Below, piece by piece: positions 12,720-23,799 of a DNA stretch of 64,000 bases. Position 1 is the stretch's first letter; each line of letters opens with the position of its first letter. The notes beneath the pieces are model-generated. The model ran no database searches. It was not told the origin of the DNA and saw only the letters and a program-made list of their open reading frames with translations. This stretch comes from Isoetes taiwanensis. Its lineage: Eukaryota > Streptophyta > Lycopodiopsida > Isoetales > Isoetaceae. The translations under genes and the position numbers were made by a program. The stretch is from assembly GCA_021234155.1 (NCBI GenBank), contig JAJEKV010000139.1, positions 766,809 through 830,808 on the forward strand, written 5' to 3'.

Positions 12720-13450
12720 ATGGCTCTGATCATACCGGACTTGAATCCCACGGGATACACCTACAAGGAAATGTACAGGCAAGAAAAGCAATCGAGTCTG
12801 TTTGGGGACCGAAAGTATTAGGAAAATCCACTTACAGATGGGTTGCATTCTAGATTCGGGGATGCCCATGATTCTCTGTTGTTTAGAATATTGTTTTGTT
12901 TCATCATGCAGGTTGAAGAATCTGAGCAAGGAGAGGTATAATGAATATATGTGCCTTTACAAAAAATCACAGTGTGAAGTGTGCCCGGGGAGGCATGGCC
13001 TCACGACTATGGTCATTAAGTGCATTACCTTCACACAAAAGGAAAAGAAATAAACCGGGTTGAGTTTCCGCAACAAGATTAAGAGAAAAAGAGTCCAAAG
13101 CCTCTCCGTCCCAATGTAAGAGGAAGAATGCAAGCATTTCAAATAGTGAGGAAGCAGAGCAACATGCCACAAATGATGCTTCCTCTCTTGAAATGACTAG
13201 GCCACAATTCAAGCCTCCTCAAGCTGTAAGAAGAATCTCGGGGAAAATCACTGAAAAAATAGGTACTTTTCAACCCTCTTCTTCTTTCCTAGAATCACCA
13301 TATATTGAACCCAAGTATTTTCCAAAGAAGGTCTAGCAAGCTTGAACAATCGTGTACACCACTTACTTCTTCATTTGGGTGTGTTGTAAGTTATGTGTAG
13401 GAAATTTGTCTTTTGCTAGTTTCGAAGTTGTGGTGGATAATTTCAGTTCA
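12720..13450 (+). other. Unassigned part of element I
   Basis: Short plus-strand open segments occur, such as 12721-12822 (begins MALIIPDLNPTGYTYKEMY) and 12912-13053 (includes SQCEVCPGRHGLTTMVIKC, with a C-x2-C...H pattern). Splice-like borders exist, but I recognise no family. They may be worn exons of an element gene. Confidence 0.3.
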
Positions 13451-14035
13451 CAAGTATGTAGCTCCAAATGTGTTACAGGACAGTCATATGGTGCCAATTA
13501 TATGTTAATAATGTAGTTTGTAGCATATGTAATGTCACATATAGTACCAAACGTGGTACCTTTTCTGAATAGTGAATTGGCTTCCATATATTTCTATACT
13601 TAGTGTCATATGTGATGTTAGATATGGTGATACTTGTGAATGGTGGATTGTCTGCCATATGTGGTGGCAATCCGCCGCTGGGCTAAATATTGCACCACGC
13701 CATCCGCCACATATGGGGTGGTGGATGCCCACCGGATGTGGTGCCTTCGGCATTGTGGTGCCACATGTGGTGTCTAATGTGGCGCCACTATGGATCCACA
13801 TTTTGCACCACATGTGGTGTCTTTGACGCCATTTGTGGTGCGGGCAATGGATTGCCATATGTGGTGCCTTGGGTGCATTGTGGAAAGATGTGGTGTGGCA
13901 TGTGGCACCAGCTTTGGTGCCACATGCCACACCACATGTGGTGAATATGACGCCATTTGTGGTGCAAAGTTTGTCATTTGTGGTGTGTAAAGTGGTGCCC
14001 GTTGTGTCATGTGGTACTAACCTTGATTACTTTCC
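13450..14035. repeat. TGTGGTG motif cluster, left subterminal (element I)
   Basis: Irregularly spaced copies of CATATGTGGTG/CACATGTGGTG and the core TGTGGTGCC fill this interval. Several form the 14-base palindrome CACCACATGTGGTG (near 13806 and 13930). Spacing is not regular enough for a simple tandem array. Open frames rich in His, Met and Trp on both strands result from the motif and are not genes. Confidence 0.85.
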
Positions 14036-14870
14036 AGCTTGAATTCAACAGACACCGGGAGAATGGATCAACTCTACAAGATGAGAAGTGATTCAAGAAG
14101 GCAAGGTTGCAAACTTGTGATCAAAGCCTGCGGGTGCTACAAATGAAGGTTCAAAGAACTTGAGTTCCGCATCGAAAGATGAATAAAGATTTAAAAAATG
14201 GGAAGGAATGATTAAGGATAAACCAAGTCGTGCGTGACGGTATTCGGCTATATGCCAAGATACGAGGCCGAAATGAAGGAACTATTACCGTAACTTGAGC
14301 AAATAAAAATCGAGGAGCTTAATCTGGCACCGCCCGTGGAAGCGTATACAACAAAGATTGAAAGTGCCGGAACCAAGGTTAGAGAGGTTTCGCCTTGCAA
14401 GGACCGCCTTCCTTTATTTGTCCCGATCCACTACTTCCGCATCTTGATAAGGTCAAGATTATGGTAGTGGCTGTCCATTCTGTGGCAAGATCCTCCAAAG
14501 GATGGGGAAACCACTACCAACTTTGATTGTTGAATGCAAATACCAATACCATCTTCCATGTCTCCGCCAAATGTACTTGAGGTACTTCATAACAAAATTC
14601 CCCAGTGCTTAGTATAATTGTATTCTCATTGACAAATTTATGTTCACTTTGCGTGATTTGTAATCACTGCTGCATTGAGAATTGCTGTCATGAATTTTCT
14701 GTACAAAGATGGGTACAAGCCTTAGGTGTGAGTAGGAGGATCAAAAGCAACTTCAAGCTACTGAGGCACTTACAGGTGAGCACTTATAGGTAGCTTAGTT
14801 TACATGCTAAGGGCCTGATGTAAAGGACAGATGCCAATTAGGATTAGTGGACTTCTTAATCTTTCACCCT

Positions 14871-15240
14871 GGCTTAGTCTCTTTCATTTGTCCTATTTGA
14901 TGTGTCTAATTTGCCCCCAGGATGAGGTCGCCACTCATTTTAGGTGGCTAATTAGATACATCAAGGTGAAACTCGAAAAAGAGTAAGCCCTGGCTTAGTC
15001 TCCTTCGCTTTTTTCGCTTGATGTATCTAATTTGCCCCTAGGATGACATCGCCACTCGTGGGCTAATTAGACACATCAAGCAGGAAACTCGAAAAGGGAG
15101 TAAGCCCGACATAAAACAAGATCCTGGCTGGCTTAGTCTCTTTTGCTTGTCCTGTTTGTTGTGGGATGAGATCGCTCGCTCATTTTAGGGGGCACTTTAG
15201 ATATATATAAACAGGAACATCGTAAAGAGAGTAAAAAGCA
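14871..15240. repeat. Three tandem hairpin-forming units (~120-138 bases)
   Basis: Units start at 14871, 14992 and 15130 with GGCTTAGTCTC. In units 1 and 2 the left half (TTGATGTGTCTAATTTGCCC) is complementary to the right half (GGCTAATTAGACACATCAAG), followed by CGAAAAAGAGTAAGCC complementary to the start. Each unit can therefore fold into a long hairpin with a loop around GGATGAGGTCGCCACTC. Unit 3 has lost much of its dyad symmetry. This resembles a tandem MITE or a hairpin precursor; I see no coding potential. Confidence 0.8.
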
Positions 15241-15802
15241 TGGAGCTTAGTTAAAAAACCAAACATGGTTACAATCAATTGTGATTCAATTCCAGTGTTT
15301 ACAGAGCATGGTGCCGATTACTAATTCAGTGTAATCGCTCATACTTGGTGGCAATGACTTTGTGAGTCCATATAGCACACCAAAAGGGAATTATTTTCTA
15401 CCCTCAAAGGTAACCAAGTCTTGTTTGATGCAATTGGGATATGTAGCTTACTTATTCATCCCTACTTTGTAGATATAGAGGTACAATGTGGTCGCTAGGG
15501 GACAAGACACTCACACCCCTTCAAAAGCATTAGACACACGATAGAAACTCGCAAATCGTCGAAGATGCATCGTTACGAACTCGGACAAATCAGTAGATGT
15601 CAACAAATCAAGAGGGTGCATCAAGTCAAGCTCCAAGGGTGCTCCAATCGACAACAATCCGCCAGATCGCCAGATGCATTAAGTCATGCTCCACACCAAT
15701 CCGCCAAATCAGCGGTGCATCATGTTATGATCTGAACAAATCGTTCGGTGAATGTAAGTCACAAGGTAACTTCCAACCTTTTGTGCCCATCTTCTTTTTA
15801 AT

Positions 15803-16640
15803 TTGACCCATATAGTTACCGAATCAGAAAATTTTTTGCGAAGTGTCTCAGAGAAAAAGCAAGAGCAGAAATTCCAAGCAAAAGACACCTCCAAGACATT
15901 CTCAAGTAAGTTTCCAGCCCCCGCGACGAAGAGATGCTGGGCGAAGTTTCCAGCCGCGACCAAGAAATGCCGGGAAGTTTCCAGCCCTCGCACCAACTCG
16001 CCCATGCAAGACTACAAGGTTAAGCCCAATCCGCTTGTTTTTAACTACAATGGAGTTCGGGGTAGAAGCTATGACAAGAGTGAGTTACTACCCACCGCCA
16101 AAGAAGATGGTGTTAAGTTGATCACACTTAATAATGTAACCAAGTGGGTAGTAACTAGACCAGCCGGGCCGAGTTCATAGATTGGTGCAAATCCAATTAA
16201 TTTCATATAGCACTTTGGTCCAAACCGCAGCTCAAAACTTGAGAATCATAGTTAAGGGAGCATTGACGAAAACAAAGGACAAATTCAAGTTCATATGGAA
16301 TCGATCGCTGTACCAACACAAATTTATTTAACAAGAAAAGCCAATTTTTTTTGAAGCACCTCAAAAGGTCTACTGACCAATTTCCGTGTTTCACAAAAGA
16401 TAACGTGCTTCTCATTGATGACAAAGCAGATACAAAGGGTACCTCAATGAGCCAAACACCATGATCCGTCCAAACAGATGGAGCCCCGACATAGTAGATG
16501 GCAATTTCCTCATGAATGATCTAAAGGTTTGGCTTCGTGGGTTGTCAAGGCGTGGAATGTGCAAAGTTATGTCGAAAAGCAACAAAATGTCAATATGTTT
16601 GACAATCGAGAGTCAAATTTGTATTAATATGATGAAAAAC
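15803..16640 (+). pseudogene. FCP1-like (HAD superfamily) phosphatase remnant inside element I
   Basis: Pieces of an FCP1-homology (NLI-interacting-factor type) phosphatase domain appear in order, in shifting frames. First is NPLVFNYNGVRGRSY near 16030-16070, where the family has a (L/V)-D-L-(D/N)-G catalytic loop. Then come RPGRAEFIDWCKSN (16157-16198), KFKFIWNRSLYQ (about 16280-16315), FFLKHLKRSTDQFPCF then NVLLIDDKADTKG (16345-16440), and VWLRGLSRRG / NVQSYVEKQQ (about 16530-16590). The nucleophilic Asp position reads Asn. At least three frame changes and internal stops are present. A basic, low-complexity N-terminal part (15803-16000) contains near-repeated KFPA/FQP phrases. Such enzymes dephosphorylate phosphoserine or phosphothreonine, for example on the RNA polymerase II tail. 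Here it seems to be accessory cargo of the element. Confidence 0.6.
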
Positions 16641-16859
16641 ATAGAACTAAAGCCTAGAAATACTATTATTGTGTATATATGATGTAACCTCTCTTGACTT
16701 TTTAATATAAACAAAGTTTTACTTCAATTGTTCATTTCTTGGCTATTTCAATGTTCCTCAAGGTTTTCAATGATCTTCCATTTGTCAATGTAAACTTACA
16801 CCACCAAAGACGAGGACTACAAAGTGTTAAGAGCGCACATCCCACCGTAACACTTGCCA

Positions 16860-17690
16860 CTTGAAGTGTTTAAAGGATGCAGAGCCTCTTGTGCTTGATC
16901 AAGAGGCAATCGTAATATTGGAGAAAAGTAGGGATTGGTTCAAAGACGATAGTCCATTTCTTCATGAGGTTAGTAATTTAATGTAAACAACTCAGATTTG
17001 AAGTCTTCTCGTTGTTTCTTAAATCATGTTGTTTTACCGCACCTTGACTTTAAGTGTGTATGCACCAATTCGCATCAAGCATGACATGGAACGTAGGTTC
17101 CATTTCATGGATCCGCCATTTACACATTATCGTCGAACGAGCTTGCTTCAAAGGACAAACTGTTGAACCCTCGAACTTGCAATTTCGAATGTACCATTCT
17201 CGCCAAAGATGTTATTAGCAAAAGACCGACAAAGGTATGTCATTGTAGGTCTTGGAGGTCACCCGCTTAAATGTCGCCTGTGTGTACCATTTTGACAAAT
17301 TTAGAAATGTACAAGGGCCCGGAGCCCTGCATGAGTTTTGTTGAGGATGCAAACACAAAATTCCCAAGCACCATAAAGTCGCTACCACAAGAAAATTACA
17401 AGTTCCCCCTCTCACCGATTGCTGGTCGTGGTGGTCCCGCTATATGTGTCTTTGTAAAGAAAGTTGTGGTGCAAGAATGCGAGACTTGGACATACTATCC
17501 CAATGCAAGGTGAGTTCAGAATTTGAAGGTATTACTCATCCAATGTGAGGCCTGATATGTTTGTTGCAGGATGTACCAATTTCTAGTGGCGAAATTGGAC
17601 ACGCAAGTAATGATGATTGATGTTGTGAAGCACAGTTGCTCTAGTAATGAAGCTGAGGTTGACAGATCAATAGATCTTTACTTGTAATCA
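16860..17690 (+). pseudogene. Unrecognised plus-strand gene remnant (element I)
   Basis: Exon-like stretches follow the phosphatase remnant. One near 16890-16975 reads QEAIVILEKSRDWFKDDSP before a GTTAGT donor-like site. Another at 17271-17510 includes NLEMYKGPEPCMSFVEDANT. The last at 17570-17687 includes QFLVAKLDTQVMMIDVVKHS and ends in a stop. Codon pattern and strand agree with the upstream phosphatase piece, so they may be its downstream exons, but I recognise no family. Confidence 0.3.
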
Positions 17691-17859
17691 CATGTTTGTA
17701 TTATTGTAACCAAAGAGGTTATTCTTGTAACCTATTCTTTCATTGACACTCTAATGTACATTGTTGTATACTATTGTATACAATAGACTTTTTTCTCGTG
17801 ACCGTAGCAACACTCGTGGAGTTCAAATCTCCGTAAGAAATTGATGTATTCAAAGATTC

Positions 17860-18805
17860 ATGACAATGTGGTGATACATGTCGATAGATGTGGTGATGCA
17901 AATGGTGCATGTGGTGAATCATGTGGTGCATTTGGTGAACCATGTGGTGAATCATGTGGTGAATCATAGGTGGCATGTTGGAGCTTACGTGGCATGTTGG
18001 AGCCTAGGTGGCATGTTTGAGCCACCTTGGCATGTTGGAGCCTAGGTGGCATATTTGAGCCGCCACCAAGATGCTTGAGCCTTTACATGACCTTTGTTAC
18101 ATGTTTGACTTTCATTGACCAACATGTTTGGTGATGCAAATGGTGCATGTGGTGAATCATGTGGTGCATTTGGTGAACCATGTGGTGAAGCATGTGGTGA
18201 ATCATAGGTGGCATGTTGGAGCTTACGTGGCATGTTGGAGCCTAGGTGGCATGTTTGAGCCACCTTGGCATGTTGGAGCCTAGGTGGCATATTTGAGCCA
18301 CCTTGGCATGCTTGAGCCTTTACATGAAGTTTGTTACATGTTTGACTTTCATTGACCAACATGTTTGGTGATGCAAATGGTGCATGTGGTGAATCATGTG
18401 GTGCATTTGGTGAATCATGTGGTGAAGCATGTGGTGAATCATAGGTGGCATGTTTGAGCTTTTTGCGGGCATGTTGGAGCCTAGGTGGCATGTTTGAGCC
18501 TCCTTGGCATTTTGGAGCCTAGGTGGCATGCTTGAGCCTTTACATGACCTTTGTTACATGTTTGACTTTCATTGACCAACATGTGGTGAATCATGTGGTG
18601 CATTTGGTGAATCATGTGGTGAAGCATGTGGTGAATCATAGGTGGCATGTTGGAGCTTACGTGGCATGTTGGAGCCTAGGTGGCATGTTTGAGCCACCTT
18701 AGCATGTTGGAGCCTAGGTGGCATATTTGAGCCACCTTGGCATGCTTGAGCCTTTACATGACCTTTGTTACATGTTTGACTTTCATTGACCAACATGTTT
18801 GGTGA
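17860..18805. repeat. ~240-base higher-order minisatellite, four units (TGTGGTG type)
   Basis: Units begin near 17889, 18130, 18367 and 18582 (period about 237-240; the last lacks its first part). Each unit has two sub-arrays: TGTGGTGAATC/GCATTTGGTGAA words of 12-21 bases, then ~22-base words built on GCATGTTGGAGCCTAGGTGG. It closes with ACATGTTTGACTTTCATTGA. The His-rich minus-strand frames are repeat artefacts. Confidence 0.9.
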
Positions 18806-19039
18806 AGCGTAAGTCAACAATTGAAGTCAACAATCAATTTACACTAGCTAATTATAACTAAAATTACTAAACAAGTGCCAAGCCAACATAATATGATTGG
18901 TGTCCAAAAATGAATGGCCAATTCAGGATAGATATATATATATTTTTTTTTTATGTTTTTTAGAAAATAAAATAATGGTCATTTCGAGGTTATTATTAGT
19001 ATATCCTACTAAATCATTACGATTAAGATACTAATGGTA

Positions 19040-19645
19040 CGAAATCCTAAAATCGTAGCCTACGAAATTAATTTCACGCCAGCCTTTATAGGCTATGGTC
19101 GTGAAGGAGAAGCATCGCCCAATTCCTTCCAACACGTCGTCGGCCGCCCTCCCTCCCTCCAAATTCTCCCTCCCTCTCCTCTCGCCTCCCCGGCCCTCAT
19201 AAGGCGCCCTAAAACCGCTATCAATCCCTTTGGCTGAAGTCCTTGCTACCATGGCATAGGATCTTGGCCAATTTTTCATTTGCGGGAGCCCGGATCCCGA
19301 GAGCCTACTACCCGAGAGCCCCGAGCCCGAGAGCTCGATTTCAGATTCCACCTTCTTCCGAAAGCTCAAGATCTTCGAAGCTTTAAGAGGTGGAATCCTC
19401 CTCTAATTTCGATTCCTCTGATGAAGCTTCTTCTGATGATCCCCAAGATTCCCAAGATTCTGATAACGAATGGAGCGAAGACCAGACCGAAGAAGAAGAA
19501 GAGGTAGAAGACGAAGAAGAACATGAATTTTTTTTGGAACTCCAAAATTTTCTACCAAGTAAGTAGCATGCATGCATTAAATTTTTGATTTCTTTTATGT
19601 ATTCTAAACTAATTTTCTTCACTTTTTCTTACAGATGAAGCTTGA
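19040..19645 (+). pseudogene. Acidic-tailed plus-strand ORF remnant
   Basis: An open segment at about 19388-19561 encodes a strongly acidic, Ser-rich stretch (SSDEASSDDPQDSQDSD, then EEEEEVEDEEEHEFFLELQ). It is followed by a GTAAGT donor at 19560 and a TTTTTCTTACAG acceptor near 19634, after which a stop follows within a few codons. Upstream, 19230-19380 is Pro/Arg/Ser-rich. It could be the acidic C-terminus of an element protein. No family is recognised. A similar acidic C-terminal exon lies on the minus strand near 47.6-47.8 kb. Confidence 0.35.
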
Positions 19646-19693
19646 AGTCCCGGCTGTGCCACCTTTTTTTTTTCTTTGAACAGGTTTAGTGAA

Positions 19694-19825
19694 ACAGGCC
19701 TTAGTGCCTCTTTGAATGTAATGGCCTTGTGCCTCTGATTGTAATGGCCTTAGTGCCTTTTTTTATTGTAATGGCCTTAGTGCCTCTGATTGTACTATAT
19801 GATGGCCTTAGTGCCTTTTTGATCT
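19694..19825. repeat. ~25-base minisatellite
   Basis: About five irregular copies of GTAATGGCCTTAGTGCCTCT, separated by T-rich spacers, lie just after the acidic ORF, probably in its former 3' untranslated region. Confidence 0.8.
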
Positions 19826-20389
19826 ATTAATGTGAATCATCTTTTTCGGCAAGTCCTACTTAATACTGTCAAAGGAAATACAAAAACCAAACTAGTTACA
19901 ACTGATGCACTTCCAAACCAGAGCATTAATGACAGGACTTGTTTTGCAATAGTCCTTGTTTTGCTTTAACTGTTCTCTGAGTTTCCACTGTTCTTTCAGT
20001 TAGCTGAACTGTTCAGTTAGCTGAACCTTTTGTCATTAATTATAAAATGCAAACAAGGAATTTGAAGGTGCAGAATCTATGATCTGCACACTAACAAAAT
20101 ATGGTAACCAGCTCAGCAAATATGAAAATATGAGATGGGTGGCTCGGGTTCAAAAGAAATAGAGTTCAAAAGAAACTGAAAAGAAAAACACAGAATTCCT
20201 TGAAGCAAAAGTTAGTGGCCTTGCAAGAATTGTTGCACAAAGCAGAGCTTAATGAATTTTGGCCTCATATCAATTCAGGGACCTAATTTGGGATCCATAT
20301 ATTGTCATACCAAAATCAGTCAAGATACTATCGAGAATCTGAGAGCCATTCCATTTTCCTCGACCGGGTCAAAAAATGGTCAATGCCCC

Positions 20390-20460
20390 GGCCGATTATG
20401 GTGAAATCTGTGGTGAAAGCCGTGGGTGAAAAATGTGGTGAAAAAACTCCAGGGTGATAC
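20390..20460. repeat. Short TGTGGTGAAA cluster
   Basis: Four or five degenerate copies of TGTGGTGAAA in about 60 bases, same strand as the 13.6- and 17.9-kb clusters. Confidence 0.65.
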
Positions 20461-20635
20461 AAACATTGTTTTTATATTTCAAAGGGAGAAAATACATATG
20501 GAAATCTACCATACCCGGTAGAATAGTTCATACTTCTTATGCAATGAAGTATGCAAAAAAATCGTGAAAACTATAACCCTAACCCTGAGATGACATACGC
20601 TTCTCGGGCCTCAATCGATCCCGCATTGTGAGGTC

Positions 20636-21440
20636 TCAGAACTTTCTTCTTCCAAGTATGTTCAAGATTTCATCAAGTGTTTCTACTGAATAGTTGGTGT
20701 AATCGAGCAACACTAAAACATGAGCTTCTCGCTTTCCCCCACTTATGATTACGATACGATTCATAAAGTATTGTCTCAGGTTGTTGTGTCTCCATGCATC
20801 TGGCCTGTTGAGCACTTTTTTAATGGCTGAAGCATGGATCATTTCCTGCTTTAGTTGGATGAACATATCCTCTTCCTCAAGCATGGGGAGAGCTGAGAAC
20901 TCATCCTCAGAATCATACACCACCCCCAGAACCCTGTCGGCTGCACCAGCTCTGTTAAGTCTCCTGACTGCATCTGTGTAAACAACATCATCTGTGTAAA
21001 ACAACATCTACTACAAAGAAAGGCAACCGCCTATCACTGCCTTGGCTTCTAATTCTTTAAGCCCATCAGGAATTAACCTATGTTTTAAGCCTAGAATACC
21101 TCGGAATTCATGGGTCCTCCGCTCCTCTAATATCCGCCTCTGTTCCTGGTTTATTTGCTCCAGTATAGGTCCTACCAGATGCGACTGCATTTGAACTGGC
21201 GAAATTGTTTGTGCTCGTGTTCTCCTTCTGTTTTCTTCCGCCATAGCTGGATTGTGATAAGCCAATGTCTGCATGCAAAACTAGATTTATGGTTTTCCCC
21301 CAATGCTTCCTGCACAGCCAGCTTTTGAATGATTGACCTTGCATTTGATGTGACAGATTTCCAATGATTCTCTGTCCCATTCTGTTCATCCTTAATGTAA
21401 TTTTTCTGTGTGTCACTTTCACCCCAATAATTAAACAAAG
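20636..21440 (-). pseudogene. Unrecognised minus-strand gene remnant (element I)
   Basis: Two or three minus-strand open segments fit one gene. An upstream part (21438-21011) contains GTENHWKSVTSNARSIIQK and IRRIL-like charged helices. A downstream part (21007-20636) contains DSEDEFSALPMLEEEDMFIQ, DAWRHNNLRQYFMNRIVI and EILNILGRRKF before a stop. The charged helical upstream part might be DNA-binding, but I cannot assign a family. Frame changes suggest decay. Confidence 0.35.
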
Positions 21441-22235
21441 GAGAGATTGAAGAGTGAAGATTTATATTATATTAAACATATAAAATGATTACATAAGGTT
21501 ACATTTCAGATTACAAGCCAGGATTTCTATTAAACATTTCAGATTACATCAGCAACAAAATTTTTTATATACACTTGCTTTCATTCCTGTGCGTCTATCA
21601 AAAAGAGATCTGGGTCCAGCTCCTCCTCGTCATCTTCTATGACCACCAGATCAGTGGCCACCGGGTCAGCTTTGCAAAATTTATATCATCCCATTCGAGG
21701 GAAAGCAAAACCATAATGGTGCAAAGTTACCAAACAGAATAGCAAATTTTCCCATGTGCATCCCGCAAGCCCTTGTGATGATAGAACATATCCCCTGAAG
21801 TGAAGGAATTGTTCCTCCAGAACAACCTATCATAACAAAAGCGTAACCTCGCCTAGCGTAAAGGCTTGGTAGCCATTAAGCGTAAAAGGTTTCAACCTTT
21901 GCGCATCCCGGTCAATAGTAGGAGGAATAGGCCAAAGATGCCGGTGTGTATAAATTTCAGAGAAGCAGAGAAAGTTGAGAGATCCGGGAGGTTTGGTGTA
22001 CAATTCATCCTCCCGTGAGAGTTTTCAACATTTCGTGGGTCATATTCTCATCCCAAGTGAATAGAGAAATTTCGTTGTTCGAGAATGTCCATCCATTCTG
22101 CATGGGTGAAGATTGGGACAGCACGCCTAGGTATCATGGGCTCTTCTTCTCTCGTGACGTTGTCCCATTCCGGAGTACCATCGTTTTGCAGGATCCAAGA
22201 GGTGAAGTTGGCCATGTTTGCTGAAGTAGCTGCTA

Positions 22236-22270
22236 TAAACTGTAAACTGTAAACTGTAAACTGTAAACTC
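22236..22270. repeat. (GTAAACT)5 microsatellite
   Basis: Five near-perfect 7-base units. The word differs from the plant telomere repeat TTTAGGG in either orientation. Confidence 0.85.
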
Positions 22271-22479
22271 GGTCGGGAGCAAGAAGAATGGCACCTCGGG
22301 CCTTTTGGGTTGCCCGAGGTCATTAATTTTTGCCATCCCATAAGGATTTTTGCCCGAGGTACGGCTGTCAGCCAAAGGATGATGAGAGGAATTGATGGAA
22401 CCGAGAGAATTTAAGGAAAAGGAAAGCATTTCGAAAAAGCGCTTCGAAGGATCTCCGCCTCTGGGAAGAGACAGAAAGT

Positions 22480-22535
22480 GAAACACGTGGTGAGACATGT
22501 GGTGAAACATGTGGTGACACATGTGGTGAATTAAC
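22480..22535. repeat. Short ACATGTGGTGA cluster
   Basis: Four units of ACATGTGGTGA(A/C) in tandem, period about 12, same orientation as the larger arrays upstream in element I. Confidence 0.8.
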
Positions 22536-22549
22536 AAAAAAAAATAAAC

Positions 22550-23695
22550 TTTTGCATGGCCCGTCAGCCCTAAATTCAAATTCTCTTTCGCTCCTTCACA
22601 ATTTCATGCTCCTTCCTGCTTCTCAAAGGGACGCTCTACTCTCACAGTTAAGTGCATTCCATCTCGATCCCAAGATCCTCTCACAAAAAGATATGAACCA
22701 CTTCAGCTACTTTGCTCCAAACCGGATACACTCTCTCTCGATCAAAGAGGATCTCAAACTCGCCAAGATTGGATGCTAATGGTGTACCGCCTCTATTTCC
22801 GAGACCACCGGGCCGAAAGCATCTCTTGACGAGCAATTTGCCTCTCATTTTGAATACCAACAATCCGAGTCCCCACAAACATACAACTATTCAGAGATTA
22901 CATGAGGAACCTTAGCAGAGACATTGGAACTTCAATTGGAACCTGCGCAATGTAGATTGTTCCCGTGGCGTAGATTGGTATACGATATTCAATACACTCA
23001 TGACATGTGGACAGGCATTACAGCTTAGGGGCATCACATATATAGATATAATTGATATCCCCGATGATGAACTAGAATGGGCTATAGAATTCCGGCAGAG
23101 GCACATATCTTATGCATCAAATATGGTGGTTCATGGAAAGCAACAAATGTAAGAATGACAGATCAGCAGCTTGAGTACTACAGGGAATGCTATTATCATC
23201 ACAAAAGTGCCCGGGCGATGCATATGGCACTTTGATAATTTTGATGTCCACTACCAATGCAGCATAGTGCTGATTCATCGAGCTAAACCGGGAAATGGCA
23301 AGACTCTTATACTTCAAAATAATTTCCGAAGAGCTCACCATGAATTCCTAAACACCTACCATTTCCACACAAATCATTGACTTGCACCTCTCCCTTTTTT
23401 GACAAGAAACAGATCCGCATATAACTTCTCGTGATCTTATTAACATCTACATCTTTTTCTCAGCAGAATTGGTCTCACTTCACCTGGCAAAGATAACACA
23501 TATCACAACTACTATCAAGTTATAAAACATTGCTATGTGCTTTCAACAAAGACCCTACTTCATTTGTATTTATTTGCATGCTTTATCATGAGTAGCCTAC
23601 CTATAAAGGCTCACTCACTATGTTGTACCTTTTTCTATAATTAATGAAAAAACCCCATTCACTCAAAAAAAAAAAAAAAAAAAATACAATTGAGC
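22550..23695 (+). other. Gene-like plus-strand segment ending in poly(A)
   Basis: A broken plus-strand reading runs from 22552 (LLPASQRDALLSQLSAFHLD) through 23040-23150 (IDIIDIPDDELEWAIEFRQR) to about 23380. An A-run of about 20 bases follows near 23665-23685, with TTAATGAAAAAACC upstream. This is compatible with a retrotransposed transcript, but no parent family or target duplication was found. Confidence 0.25.
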
Positions 23696-23799
23696 ATGGA
23701 ATTGAGTTTCTTATATTATTCCCAAACAAGGCAAGACACAACAACATATATTCAAAATTTCAATCATTTCCTAACTGTAAGAATGTGTTCAACTATTCT

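Noticed and set aside
13473-14042. Overlapping Trp/Cys/His-rich frames on both strands
   Set aside because: Produced by the palindromic CACCACATGTGGTG motif; no family signature and equal openness on both strands.
17740-18820. His/Met-rich minus-strand open frames up to 149 residues
   Set aside because: They are translations of the TGTGGTG-type satellite; similar frames arise wherever the motif occurs, in several phases.
20570-20590. AACCCTAACCCT, a plant telomere-like word
   Set aside because: Only two units; too short for an interstitial telomere array and not linked to a promoter I can support.
22550-23695. Processed pseudogene of a known host gene
   Set aside because: A poly(A) run is present, but I recognise no parent protein and found no flanking duplication, so only the observation is listed.
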